Below are positions 26,798 to 36,058 of a stretch of DNA of 64,000 bases, piece by piece (positions within the stretch are counted from its first letter, which is position 1; each line of letters begins with the position of its first letter). The position numbers and the translations under genes were made by a program. Below the pieces are notes generated by a model that was given only the letters and a program-made list of their open reading frames with translations, had not been told where the DNA came from and did not search any database. Origin of the DNA: Micavibrio sp. (GTDB lineage: Bacteria > Pseudomonadota > Alphaproteobacteria > Micavibrionales > Micavibrionaceae); contig DUBU01000039.1 of NCBI GenBank assembly GCA_012960155.1, positions 131,530 through 195,529 of the forward strand, given 5' to 3'.

Positions 26798-27019
26798 TTA
26801 TCCCTCTCTCAGAACTGTTTCAACGCGTTCGATAGCAACATCCAGTTTCTTTGCGAGGAATGCAGGATCAATCTGCTGGGCACCGCCAAACAGATCATGC
26901 TGTGAAGACGCAATATCTACTTTACGAGTAGTGACAGCGCGCTCTTGCTTTTCACAGGCTGTCTCAAGGTGTCCAAGAGATTGGTCCAGCTTAGTAAGGG
27001 CTTCTAAAATATTCGTCAT
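26798..27019 (-). CDS. DUF4164-like small coiled-coil protein upstream of zapA
   Basis: 73 residues, nearly all coiled coil (LTKLDQSLGHLETACEKQER, then AKKLDVAIERVETVLRE). It resembles the DUF4164/ZapB-like partners commonly encoded directly upstream of zapA in alphaproteobacteria. It probably acts with ZapA at the division ring. The call rests on context and composition. Confidence 0.78.
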   Translation of the reverse strand: MTNILEALTKLDQSLGHLETACEKQERAVTTRKVDIASSQHDLFGGAQQIDPAFLAKKLDVAIERVETVLREG

Positions 27020-27246
27020 AAAAATCCTCCCGCGATCAAAAACGAATGCGAAGTTAGGGTTGATAGCAAATCAAACGCATTTTGGTCAATACAACGGGGT
27101 GTAAATAACCGAGTTAATCACAGAAATATTTCAGGTAAATGGAACTAATTAGATTCTATATATAAATGCCCTAGTTTTTGTTGACCTGAACGGCTCGAAA
27201 AGGCATTGTACTGTGGATTTTCACTATATCTGCACAGGAAAGACAC

Positions 27247-29265
27247 ATGCAAAACGCAGCCGTTAAAAAAGACAACGCACAAATCGCCAAAATTGATTAC
27301 AAGAACATGGCAAATGCCATTCGCGCCCTATCTATGGATGCCGTGGAAAAAGCTAACTCAGGTCACCCCGGTATGCCTATGGGTATGGCCGATGTGGCGA
27401 CTGTGCTATTCAGCAAATACCTGAAATTTGATCCGCGTAACCCTTTGTGGCCTGATCGCGATCGTTTCATTCTATCTGCTGGTCACGGCTCAATGCTGCA
27501 ATACAGCCTTTTGTATTTAACAGGCTACGAGAAAATGACACTGGACGAGATCAAGAATTTCCGCCAGTTGCATAGCATGACACCAGGTCACCCTGAAGTG
27601 ATGCCGGAAGTTGGTATCGAAACTACGACAGGCCCTCTTGGCCAAGGTATATCGACAGCCGTTGGTTTTGCGCTTGCAGAAAGTATTATGCACGCTCGCT
27701 TTGGTGACCTCACAGATCACTACACATATGTGATTGCCAGTGACGGCGACCTGATGGAAGGTATCAGTCACGAAGCCTGTGCATTTGCGGGTCACTTGAA
27801 ATTAGGCAAGCTGATCGTTCTGTATGATGATAACGGTATCTCAATTGACGGCCCTACATCCCTGTCATACTCAGACAACGTGCCAATGCGCTTCGAAGCC
27901 TATGGCTGGGACGTCCAAACTGTTGACGGTCATGATACTAAAGCAATTGATCAGGCAATCGATAAGGCGCGTATGAGTGACAAGCCGAGCATTATCTGCT
28001 GTAAAACTCATATTGGTTACGGCGCGCCCACGAAGCAGGATAAGTCTTCTTCACACGGCTCACCACTGGGTGCTGAAGAAATTAAAGGCACACGTGAAAA
28101 TCTTGATTGGCCACACGAACCATTCGAAATTCCTGACGAAGTTCTGGCTGCGTGGCGTATGGTTGGCGAGCGTAACCAAAGCGAATTTGAAGAGTGGCAG
28201 AACGTATTGTCACAAAACCGCTACCGTTCAGAATACGAAAAAGTTCTGGAAGGTGATGTCAGCGATGTTGTCGGTCCGTTGGTGCGCGAAATGAAAGCAT
28301 CATTTGCAGAGGAAAAGCCAAAGCTGGCAACACGTCAGTCTTCAGGTAAAGTGCTGGAAATTCTTGTTCCTGCACTGCCGTTCCTGATCGGTGGTTCTGC
28401 TGACCTTACAGGTTCTAACAACACACAAATCAAAGGTCCTGAAATCATCAACAAAAACGATTTCAGCGGTCAGTACATTTACTACGGTGTGCGTGAACAC
28501 GGTATGGCCGCTGTGATGAATGGTATGGCTCTGCACAAAGGCCCTATTCCTTACTCAGGTACATTCTTACAGTTCAGCGATTATAGCCGCCCTGCCCTGC
28601 GTTTGGCCGCTCTGATGAAACAGCGCGTAATTCACGTTATGACACACGACTCTATCGGTCTGGGTGAAGATGGCCCAACGCACCAGCCTGTCGAACACTT
28701 GGCTGCCCTGCGCGCTATTCCAAACCTGTACACATTACGTCCTGCGGATGCGATTGAAACAGCCGAGTGCTGGGAAATTGCTCTGACGAAAATGGACGCG
28801 CCTTCAGTACTGGCACTGACTCGTCAAGGCTTGCCAACAGTGCGCGCGGCTGATGAAGAAAATATGAGTGCTAAAGGTGCCTACATCCTGTCACACAGTG
28901 ATGGTGAACCTGACGTAACGATCTTCGCTTCTGGTTCGGAAGTTGAGATTGCTCTGGCTACAAAAGAACAGTTGGTAAAAGACAAGCTGAATGTTCGCGT
29001 TGTGTCTGTACCTTGTATGGATCTGTTCTTTGAGCAAGACGCAGAATACATCGAAAGTCTGACTTGCAACGATTCAGTGAAAATTGCGATCGAAGCTGCT
29101 GTTCGTCAGGGCTGGGATCGTATCATCGGTGCTCACGGCTTGTTTGTTGGCATGCAAGGCTTCGGTGACTCTGCCCCTGCCAATGTCTTGTACAAGCACT
29201 TCGGCATTACTGCGGACGATGCAGCTAAAGCTGTGCGCGAACGTATTAAAAACAAGAAGAAATAA
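27247..29265 (+). CDS. tkt: Transketolase
   Basis: 672 residues, full length. The thiamine pyrophosphate site has ASDGDLMEGISHEACAFAGH, and DDNGISIDG is the metal-binding segment. The N-terminal SMDAVEKANSGHPGMPMGMA, RYxxHDS-like THDSIGLGEDGPTHQPVEH and the C-terminal domain (SGSEVEIALATKEQL) are all present. It exchanges two-carbon units in the pentose phosphate pathway. A hairpin with 10-bp stem (29283-29306) lies after the stop. Confidence 0.97.
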   Translation: MQNAAVKKDNAQIAKIDYKNMANAIRALSMDAVEKANSGHPGMPMGMADVATVLFSKYLKFDPRNPLWPDRDRFILSAGHGSMLQYSLLYLTGYEKMTLDEIKNFRQLHSMTPGHPEVMPEVGIETTTGPLGQGISTAVGFALAESIMHARFGDLTDHYTYVIASDGDLMEGISHEACAFAGHLKLGKLIVLYDDNGISIDGPTSLSYSDNVPMRFEAYGWDVQTVDGHDTKAIDQAIDKARMSDKPSIICCKTHIGYGAPTKQDKSSSHGSPLGAEEIKGTRENLDWPHEPFEIPDEVLAAWRMVGERNQSEFEEWQNVLSQNRYRSEYEKVLEGDVSDVVGPLVREMKASFAEEKPKLATRQSSGKVLEILVPALPFLIGGSADLTGSNNTQIKGPEIINKNDFSGQYIYYGVREHGMAAVMNGMALHKGPIPYSGTFLQFSDYSRPALRLAALMKQRVIHVMTHDSIGLGEDGPTHQPVEHLAALRAIPNLYTLRPADAIETAECWEIALTKMDAPSVLALTRQGLPTVRAADEENMSAKGAYILSHSDGEPDVTIFASGSEVEIALATKEQLVKDKLNVRVVSVPCMDLFFEQDAEYIESLTCNDSVKIAIEAAVRQGWDRIIGAHGLFVGMQGFGDSAPANVLYKHFGITADDAAKAVRERIKNKKK

Positions 29266-29282
29266 TCTAGATTTTATTGTGC

Positions 29283-29306
29283 AAGAGTGCTAACAATAGC
29301 GCTCTT
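29283..29306 (+). terminator. Hairpin after tkt, possible terminator
   Basis: AAGAGTGCTA pairs with TAGCGCTCTT (one G-U) around an ACAA loop, giving a 10-bp stem 20 bases after the tkt stop and 20 bases before tRNA-Cys. No U-tract follows, so termination efficiency is uncertain. Confidence 0.4.
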
Positions 29307-29325
29307 CACTCTAAATTACATCGTT

Positions 29326-29399
29326 GGCGCGGTGGCAGAGTGGCTATGCAGCGGATTGCAAATCCGTGTACACCGGTTCGACTCCGGTCCGTGCCTCCA
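29326..29399 (+). tRNA. tRNA-Cys (GCA)
   Basis: 74 bases including an encoded CCA. Acceptor arms are GGCGCGG at the 5' end and CCGTGCC at the 3' end, the anticodon GCA is in ATTGCAAAT, and the T arm is CCGGTTCGACTCCGG. Cloverleaf is complete. Confidence 0.95.
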
Positions 29400-29509
29400 T
29401 TTATTCTCTTACAAAATTGTTAGTTCATATAACTTCTTGACCTCGCATATTTCGAGGTTTACCGTCTTTGAATAAAAATAAAAAAATGTTCATAGTCGGG
29501 AGGTTATCT

Positions 29510-31333
29510 ATGAAACGTTACTTTACACGCCTAGCAACAGGCGTCATGGCCGCATCTATTGTCTCTACTGCTGCATTGGCACAAGATACAGATGCACAAA
29601 CACAGATTATTACAGACAGCACGCCTATTGTAATAGATAACGCCGCATCGCAAGCGCTGAGTGATGCATGTCTATTCTACCGTAACTTGCTTGGTGTTAT
29701 TGACCAAAGACATTTTGACGGCCCGACTACGACATCACATGAAGATATGGCCTATGCAGCTTTGCAAAATATGCTGTCCGATACATATGCTGAGCACTTC
29801 TTTGATACAACAACGCGCACATTTGATGAGAGCGTGATCACTTATAACAATGCCGACGAAACAGACATTGATACTCTGACACTTGGCAACGCAATTCTGG
29901 ATATTGAAAGACCTGCTGCTGGTTCATTGTCGTCTTACGAAGACCAATGCCATTACATGCAGAACGCAGCAGTCACAATTAGTGGCGCGGTCGGTACTGA
30001 AATTTTTTCGCTTTATGAATCTGCAGTGAATGGCGCCATTCATGAATCCCGCGATCCTCACACAAGCTACTTGCCGCCTGTTGACACTCAGGCTATGCGG
30101 ACATCGACAAATGGTAGCTTCGGCGGTTTGGGCGTTGAAGTATCAAAAAGCCCGGAAGGCGTTTTGATTAACACGCCTATGGAAGGCACACCTGCAGAAG
30201 AAGCAGGTTTACAAGCCGGTGACATTATTATCAGTGCTGACGGACAACCACTGCAAGCCCTTACGCTAGAAGAAGCTGTAGACCTTATGCGCGGCCCCGT
30301 GGGGTCTGATATCACTGTGACTATTCAGCGCGGGGATGATGAGCCGTTTGATGTAACGATTACCCGTGGCACTATCCGCATGACGGCAGCTGATGTTGAA
30401 GCACTAGAAACAGCGCCGACAATCATGCATGTCGATGTAGAAACATTTAACAGGCAAACAATCGCAAACATTATAGATGGCTTCAATGATGTATACGGTT
30501 ATGCCCGTACTGCTGGTGAACCCATTGCCTCGCTAATTCTTGATTTTCGCAATAACCCTGGTGGACTGCTAACACAGGCTGAGCGTATCTCGGACCTTTT
30601 TGTGAGTGCCATAGACCCGTCAAATCCAGGTCCACTCGTGGCGACAGGTAAAGACGCTACTCAGGGCATTGTGTTCGAGGATAGCTTTACTGGCCCTCAA
30701 GCTATCTTGGATAATCTGGATATCGTAATCCTGACAAATCGTGGGTCAGCATCGGCATCGGAAATTGTCGCAGGTACCATGCAGGATGCAGGATTTGAGG
30801 TTATTGGTAACAGAACCTTTGGCAAAGGATCCGTACAGACTGTTATGTCTGTAACACGTTCAGGCTCACTTCCATGGATACTTGATAGAACGCCATATGG
30901 CTCTGTTAAAATTACGACAGAAGCCTTCTTCCCTGGCCGCTCAGGATTGAGTAATCAAGGCAGCGGGATTATTCCGAATGTTGATGTTCAATATAATGAC
31001 ATCCGTGATGAATTTGATCGTGACGGTATGCGTGAAGAAGATTTGCCTAATACTCTCCACGTGGGCCCCTTAAGTCGTGCAGGACAAACCTCAGACTTCA
31101 TCTGCTCATTAAAAGCTGAATTTACAGGCGCACTGGATGATCAGCAAATGGCGTTGATTCCGGATGAGTATGAGGCAACATTGCGCATTAGAAATGAACA
31201 GACAGACCAAATCGAAAACCAAACGTTCTTTGATATTGATCTGCATTGTGCGGTAATGCGTTTGCAGGGTGTAGATGATACACAATATGCGACAATTACG
31301 CCTACGAATCCTACTCCTAATCCGCATCCTTAA
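29510..31333 (+). CDS. S41-family PDZ protease (CtpA-like paralogue)
   Basis: About 607 residues from the ATG at 29510, which has GGGAGG upstream; the in-frame start at 29468 is weak. A signal peptide (cleavage near ALAQ), an N-terminal domain of ~190 residues absent from CtpA, a PDZ domain (about 215-300, with GSFGGLGVEV and EAGLQAGDIIISADG) and an S41 core follow. The catalytic Ser is in RGSASASEIVAGTMQDAG and the Lys in GNRTFGKGSVQT. Its C-terminal ~100 residues have two Cys (SDFICSLKAEF and DLHCAVMRLQG). It is a second, more divergent processing protease. Substrate unknown. Confidence 0.87.
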   Translation: MKRYFTRLATGVMAASIVSTAALAQDTDAQTQIITDSTPIVIDNAASQALSDACLFYRNLLGVIDQRHFDGPTTTSHEDMAYAALQNMLSDTYAEHFFDTTTRTFDESVITYNNADETDIDTLTLGNAILDIERPAAGSLSSYEDQCHYMQNAAVTISGAVGTEIFSLYESAVNGAIHESRDPHTSYLPPVDTQAMRTSTNGSFGGLGVEVSKSPEGVLINTPMEGTPAEEAGLQAGDIIISADGQPLQALTLEEAVDLMRGPVGSDITVTIQRGDDEPFDVTITRGTIRMTAADVEALETAPTIMHVDVETFNRQTIANIIDGFNDVYGYARTAGEPIASLILDFRNNPGGLLTQAERISDLFVSAIDPSNPGPLVATGKDATQGIVFEDSFTGPQAILDNLDIVILTNRGSASASEIVAGTMQDAGFEVIGNRTFGKGSVQTVMSVTRSGSLPWILDRTPYGSVKITTEAFFPGRSGLSNQGSGIIPNVDVQYNDIRDEFDRDGMREEDLPNTLHVGPLSRAGQTSDFICSLKAEFTGALDDQQMALIPDEYEATLRIRNEQTDQIENQTFFDIDLHCAVMRLQGVDDTQYATITPTNPTPNPHP

Positions 31334-31351
31334 ACATCGGGTCTGTATTTC

Positions 31352-31391
31352 TTGACGTAATGCAGCATACGGCGCTATATAACGCCGTATG
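31352..31391 (+). promoter_or_regulatory. Promoter of metA giving a probable leaderless mRNA
   Basis: TTGACG (31352-31357), 18 bases, then TATATA (31376-31381). Seven bases later comes the metA ATG (31389). Transcription would begin at or within a base of the start codon, and there is no ribosome site. The spacer and first codons also form a 10-bp inverted repeat, GCATACGGCG/CGCCGTATGC, that covers the ATG. Confidence 0.6.
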
Positions 31392-32315
31392 CCGATTAGA
31401 GTCCCTGATAATCTGCCCGCAAGAGCAGTCCTTGAAAAAGAGCGTGTAAGTCTGATTAGTGAAACCCGTGCGGTGACACAGGATATCAGGCCACTGAAAG
31501 TGCTTCTGCTAAATCTTATGCCGGATAAAATCAGCACAGAAACGCAGTTGCTTCGTGCTCTAGGCACGACACCTCTACAAGTTGATCCTGTATTCATCCG
31601 AACGGCTAGCTATAAAGGATCTAACACCCCTACCGATCATTTGGATGCGTTCTATAAAACATGGGAAGATGTAAAGCATCAACGTTTTGACGCCCTGATC
31701 GTTACGGGCGCGCCAGTAGAACAAATGGCATTCGAAAACGTGCTCTATTGGTCTGAGTTACAGGAAATATTTGATTGGTCACGTACCAATGTATATAGCA
31801 GTTTCTTTATATGCTGGGGCGCACAGGCCGCGCTTTATCATTTCCACGGAGTAAATAAACAGGATGCTGACTCAAAACATTTTGGCATATACCCGCACTC
31901 GATCAACGATCTATACGATCCTCTTGTTGCAGGATTTGATGATATCTCTCATATCCCTGTTTCTCGTCACACAGAAATTTTCAAAGCTGATGTGGAAGAT
32001 AAAACCAACCTCAAAATCCACCTTGATTCTGATGTAACCGGTGTTTGTCTGCTTAGTGATAAAGAAAAACGCCAAGTTTACATGTTCAATCATCTGGAAT
32101 ATGACGCAGAGACGCTAAAAAATGAATATATGCGTGACGTGAATCAAGGTCTGGAAATTGATGTGCCGCATAACTATTTCCCCGACGATAACCCGCAGAA
32201 TAAGCCGCCCGTGACATGGCGCGCCCACCGCACGATGCTTTTTAGCAACTGGCTGAATCTGGTGTATCAAGGTACGCCTTATAATTTGGAAGAATTATCC
32301 GAAATTTCTATTTGA
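31389..32315 (+). CDS. metA: Homoserine O-acyltransferase MetA, probably acetyl type
   Basis: 308 residues of class I glutamine amidotransferase-like MetA. The nucleophile is Cys142 in SSFFICWGAQAALY, and FNHLEYDAETL carries the His/Glu of the triad. Residue 111 is Glu in the motif GAPVE; in characterised enzymes Glu at this position gives acetyl-CoA use and Gly gives succinyl-CoA use. It therefore should make O-acetylhomoserine, the first committed step to methionine. It appears to be expressed from a leaderless transcript. No riboswitch was seen upstream. Confidence 0.93.
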   Translation: MPIRVPDNLPARAVLEKERVSLISETRAVTQDIRPLKVLLLNLMPDKISTETQLLRALGTTPLQVDPVFIRTASYKGSNTPTDHLDAFYKTWEDVKHQRFDALIVTGAPVEQMAFENVLYWSELQEIFDWSRTNVYSSFFICWGAQAALYHFHGVNKQDADSKHFGIYPHSINDLYDPLVAGFDDISHIPVSRHTEIFKADVEDKTNLKIHLDSDVTGVCLLSDKEKRQVYMFNHLEYDAETLKNEYMRDVNQGLEIDVPHNYFPDDNPQNKPPVTWRAHRTMLFSNWLNLVYQGTPYNLEELSEISI

Positions 32316-32350
32316 CAATTTATCTTGAAAACGGCATAAAAAGGCCTCGT

Positions 32351-32425
32351 TCCTCGGTAGCTCAGCGGTAGAGCAATCGACTGTTAATCGATCGGTCGCT
32401 GGTTCGAATCCGGCCCGGGGAGCCA
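32351..32425 (+). tRNA. tRNA-Asn (GTT)
   Basis: 75 bases with encoded CCA. Acceptor arms TCCTCGG and CCGGGGA pair through a T-G. The anticodon GTT is in CTGTTAAT and the T arm is CTGGTTCGAATCCGG. The 134 bases between it and the next gene show no other feature I can support. Confidence 0.95.
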
Positions 32426-32559
32426 TCTCTTCTTTTTCCAAAATATTGAAGATATGTAGCAGCACTTCTAACGAAGTGCTTTCTACATTTTGGGTGTTCG
32501 TAAGATCTTAATGACATGCTACCCTCACTCAGGTTTTCAACCGACAACAGGAGCAACAA

Positions 32560-33465
32560 ATGTCATCATCTCAAATTTCCGAGCTAAACAATCAGCGCCC
32601 AATACCGCAGGAGGCTTTTGATTGGTATGATGAATATGCACATGGTTTGATCGATCGCAGAACCTTTATGACGCGCCTTGCAGGCTTAGCTGCGTTAGGC
32701 TTTAGTATGAATATGCTGGTCGGCGCTCTTATGCCTAATTACGCATTCGCTGAGCAAGTGTCATTTAATGATCCTGAAATCAAAGCTAATTACATTAAGT
32801 ACCAGTCGCCAAAGGGGCATGGTGAATGCCAAGGTTATATTGTCGTGCCAGCTAATGTTGAAAAGGCTCCCGCCGTACTGGTTATTCATGAAAACCGTGG
32901 CTTAAACCCATATATAAAAGACGTGGCGAGAAGATTGGCGAAAGCAGGATTTCTAGCGTTTGCTCCAGATGCCTTGTACCCCATCGGAGGCTACCCTGGA
33001 AATGACGATGAGGGGCGCGCAATGCAAGCCAGCATGGACAAAGCTAAAATTGAAGAAGATTTCATTGCCGCAGCTGAACTCATTAAAAATCATGACCACA
33101 GCACAGGTAAACTCGGCGCCGTAGGGTTTTGCTTTGGCGGTTACATCACGAATATGCTGGCAGCGACGATGCCTGATCAGCTAGATGCTGCTGTCCCCTT
33201 TTACGGCACTCCATCGGCTGAGGACCTTCGCCACAATGTGAAGGGCCCTATTCTACTGCAATTCGCCGAACTGGATGAGCGCGTCAACGCGACATGGCCT
33301 GATTATGAAGCGCAGTTAAAAGAAAACGGCGCAGATTATCAGGCGTATATCTATAAAGACGCCAATCATGGTTTCCACAACGATTCCACCAGCCGTTATG
33401 ATCCTGAAGATGCAGAATTGGCATGGACCAGAACGATAGATTTCTTCTATAAGCACTTAAAATAA
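32560..33465 (+). CDS. Dienelactone hydrolase family protein, Tat-type signal
   Basis: 301 residues. A start AACAGGAGCAACAA-ATG gives a clear ribosome site. Residues ~33-66 form a twin-arginine-like signal (DRRTFMTRLAGLAALGF, ending near AFAEQ). The alpha/beta-hydrolase core (about 75-301) has the nucleophile Cys in GFCFGG, Asp in ELDERVNA and His in DANHGFHND, i.e. the Cys-Asp-His triad of dienelactone hydrolases. It resembles the YghX-like subgroup. It is expected to act in the periplasm; its substrate is unknown. Confidence 0.88.
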   Translation: MSSSQISELNNQRPIPQEAFDWYDEYAHGLIDRRTFMTRLAGLAALGFSMNMLVGALMPNYAFAEQVSFNDPEIKANYIKYQSPKGHGECQGYIVVPANVEKAPAVLVIHENRGLNPYIKDVARRLAKAGFLAFAPDALYPIGGYPGNDDEGRAMQASMDKAKIEEDFIAAAELIKNHDHSTGKLGAVGFCFGGYITNMLAATMPDQLDAAVPFYGTPSAEDLRHNVKGPILLQFAELDERVNATWPDYEAQLKENGADYQAYIYKDANHGFHNDSTSRYDPEDAELAWTRTIDFFYKHLK

Positions 33466-33547
33466 GTGCGCTGAGTATTTTGCAGAGCAGCACAACTTAT
33501 CACGCGCTTCGCTATAAGATATATGCGAATCCTGTAATATAGGTGGG

Positions 33548-34858
33548 ATGTTGTCTTTCTTAAAATCCCTGCTATCAAGCAGTACAAATAATACGCGCAT
33601 ACAGGCACAACAACTTCTTCGTGACAATAGCGAGGATGACGCATACACAGTGCCGACCAGAGTTTTGTATCCTTTCCAATGGAACTGGGATTCCTGCTTT
33701 ACGTCCTTAGGCTGGGTAACATTTGATGAGGATCGTGCATGGGCAGAGATTGCATCACTTTTAAAGGGGCAGTGCCGCTCAGGTAAGATACCACACATCA
33801 TTTTTCACAAAGATAGTGAGAGCTATTTTCCAGGGCCGGATATCTGGCAATATGATAACCCTGAAATGAAAACATCCGGCATAAGCCAGCCTCCGGTATT
33901 GGCTACGACAGTACGTATGGCTTATGAGCGCTGTAAAAATAAAGAACAGGCGCTTAGTTTCATAAACTCTATAATGCCGAAAATACTCGCATACCATCGC
34001 TGGTGGCACGAACGGCGTGACCCCCACAGTACAGGTCTGGTCGCAACATATCACCCTTGGGAAACAGGTAGAGATAATAGCGTTGAATGGGATGAGCCCC
34101 TTAAGGCCGTGCCATTAGATGATCTCCAGCCCTATGTGCGCAAAGATTTGGCAACAATAAACCCCGCATACCGCCCTACAAACGAAGACTATGATTACTA
34201 TGTGGCCCTGCTACAATTATTCAAAACCCATAAATATGATCAGATTAAGCTGTACGAAATATCTCCGTTTAAGGTAGCCGACATCGGCATAAACAGTATC
34301 TTGGCACGCGCGAATTCCGACCTCTTATACATGATGACGCTATGTGATAGTTCTGAAGAAGATAGGCAGACAGTCCTAAACTGGCTGGACATGCAAGCAA
34401 AAGCATTCGAGCGTTTTTGGAATAGTGATCGCGGCGTCTATCAATCTATAAACCTTATAACAGGTGAAAAACTGGATTTTGTGACATCAGGTAGTTTCTT
34501 ATCTCTATGGTCAGGACTAATACCTTTTGAGAATGCATCTATTATGGCATCAACACTGGAAAATATGCGTCATGCAACAAAAGTGCTGGTGCCAAGCCTG
34601 AGTGCAGATGATGCTAAATACGATAGATATCGATATTGGCGCGGGCCTGTCTGGGCAATTATAAACTTCATGATTTATGACGGTCTTAAAATTTATGATC
34701 AGAAACTATTAGCCGACCAAATATTTAACGCTACACGCACGGCGATCAAAACTTATGGGTTTAAAGAATATTATGACCCAGTGAGTGGTGAAGGTCTGGG
34801 CGGCGATAACTTCTCGTGGACCGCCGCTATGTGGTTATACTGGCTGGATAAAAAGTAG
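33548..34858 (+). CDS. GH63/GH37-like (alpha/alpha)6-barrel glycosidase
   Basis: 436 residues without a signal peptide, so probably cytoplasmic. It has the landmarks of the MGH1-like/GH63 barrel: FQWNWDSCF at the start, TYHPWETGRDNSVEWDE (usual place of the catalytic acid), RYWRGPVWAIINFMIYDGL and KEYYDPVSGEGLGGDNFSWT (usual place of the base). Substrates in the family include mannosylglycerate, glucosylglycerate and glucose-capped oligosaccharides. It may degrade an osmolyte. No sugar-transport genes lie next to it. Confidence 0.82.
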   Translation: MLSFLKSLLSSSTNNTRIQAQQLLRDNSEDDAYTVPTRVLYPFQWNWDSCFTSLGWVTFDEDRAWAEIASLLKGQCRSGKIPHIIFHKDSESYFPGPDIWQYDNPEMKTSGISQPPVLATTVRMAYERCKNKEQALSFINSIMPKILAYHRWWHERRDPHSTGLVATYHPWETGRDNSVEWDEPLKAVPLDDLQPYVRKDLATINPAYRPTNEDYDYYVALLQLFKTHKYDQIKLYEISPFKVADIGINSILARANSDLLYMMTLCDSSEEDRQTVLNWLDMQAKAFERFWNSDRGVYQSINLITGEKLDFVTSGSFLSLWSGLIPFENASIMASTLENMRHATKVLVPSLSADDAKYDRYRYWRGPVWAIINFMIYDGLKIYDQKLLADQIFNATRTAIKTYGFKEYYDPVSGEGLGGDNFSWTAAMWLYWLDKK

Positions 34859-34903
34859 TTATTAGGGTTACAGAACATTTAATCTCAGGTATTATCTCAT
34901 ACT

Positions 34904-36058
34904 ATGTCTAACGATACTCCCAAATATAAATTGATTTTGATTCTGCTGGCTGTGGTGAATGCCCTGCCGATAATAGGAGTCTTGGGCGGTATCTGGTCCA
35001 TGCATCAGGTTGGATTTTTCTATTGGAGTGAATCTCTCCTGCTCGCTTTTTTTGCCTTAAGTGCCTACGCACGGTACTTGCTAATTTTTATGGCGATTTC
35101 TGCACTAGTAGCAGCCCTTGTCTATATAACAGAACCGTTCTTTTTGAACTTTTATAAAATGACGGCCTTATACTGGGCAATCTACAGTATATGTGTGCTG
35201 ATCTATATTGAGGTTACGCGCTCCACATACGGTGTGACAATTAGAAAGCTACCCACAAAACATAAGCTGGGTGTCTATGCTGCGTTCTTGCTGGTATCTA
35301 TCTGCTTTACAGTCTTTCTGACATCGTTCTTGTACCCATATCTTGGCGATGTGCCTTTGGTGGAGTTTGATTATTACCGTGTGTTGATTGTGGCCTCCAT
35401 CATTGTGCCGTCTATTTCTATGGCCATGTTGAAGATGATCAGCATGATTGGAGAAAAGCACTTTATCGACTTCTTGCTCGGCACATACCACACGCCCGTC
35501 GAAAGCGAGAGCATTGTTGTATTCCTCGATATGGTGGGATCATCCGCTATGGCGGAAAAGTTAAGCCCGCAAAAGAGCATGGATTTGATCGCGCGCTTTA
35601 TCTACGACTGTAGTTATCTGTTCCGTATCCATGGTGGTGACATTCTAAACTACACAGGGGATGGTCTGGTAGCCACTTGGCCTTCGACCGACTCTCATCA
35701 GGCGTTGTCGGCGATGTATGCCTTGCGTAAACATTTTGCAACTCGTGATGTGAAGAAAGCCTACTGGAAACGTTTCGGGCGCGTGCCTGATTTCCGTGTG
35801 GGTGTACATGTCGGCCCTGTTGTTATCAGCCAAATCGGTGAAGAGAAGCTCTTCCTTGGTCTTTACGGCGATACTGTGAATACGGCTGCGCGCCTTGAAC
35901 AAATGAATAAAGAGCTAGGTACAAAAATTCTAGTGTCCGAGCCTGTTATTGTGAATGCCGGCCAGACCTGGAAGACCATTCTCAAACCGCTTGGCGAAAA
36001 AGAAATCCGCGGCCGTAAAGGTCATGTAAGGGTTTACACTATTTTAAGCGAGGTTTAG
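34904..36058 (+). CDS. Membrane-bound class III adenylate/guanylate cyclase
   Basis: 384 residues. About six N-terminal transmembrane segments (residues ~5-180) precede a catalytic domain (~205-380). The two metal-binding Asp are in FLDMVGSSAMAEKL and NYTGDGLVATW, and the NxxxR transition-state pair in GDTVNTAARLEQM. It probably makes cAMP in response to a membrane signal. The substrate-specifying Lys/Asp pair is not certain from the sequence alone. The gene ends 20 bases inside the 3' end of the convergent exonuclease-like gene. Confidence 0.85.
   Translation: MSNDTPKYKLILILLAVVNALPIIGVLGGIWSMHQVGFFYWSESLLLAFFALSAYARYLLIFMAISALVAALVYITEPFFLNFYKMTALYWAIYSICVLIYIEVTRSTYGVTIRKLPTKHKLGVYAAFLLVSICFTVFLTSFLYPYLGDVPLVEFDYYRVLIVASIIVPSISMAMLKMISMIGEKHFIDFLLGTYHTPVESESIVVFLDMVGSSAMAEKLSPQKSMDLIARFIYDCSYLFRIHGGDILNYTGDGLVATWPSTDSHQALSAMYALRKHFATRDVKKAYWKRFGRVPDFRVGVHVGPVVISQIGEEKLFLGLYGDTVNTAARLEQMNKELGTKILVSEPVIVNAGQTWKTILKPLGEKEIRGRKGHVRVYTILSEV

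Noticed and set aside
31334..31388. SAM-II riboswitch before metA
   Set aside because: The gap is only 55 bases, is filled by the promoter, and leaves no room for an RNA leader.
32362..32559. 65-codon minus-strand frame after tRNA-Asn
   Set aside because: It begins near the next gene's ribosome site and reads through the antisense of tRNA-Asn.
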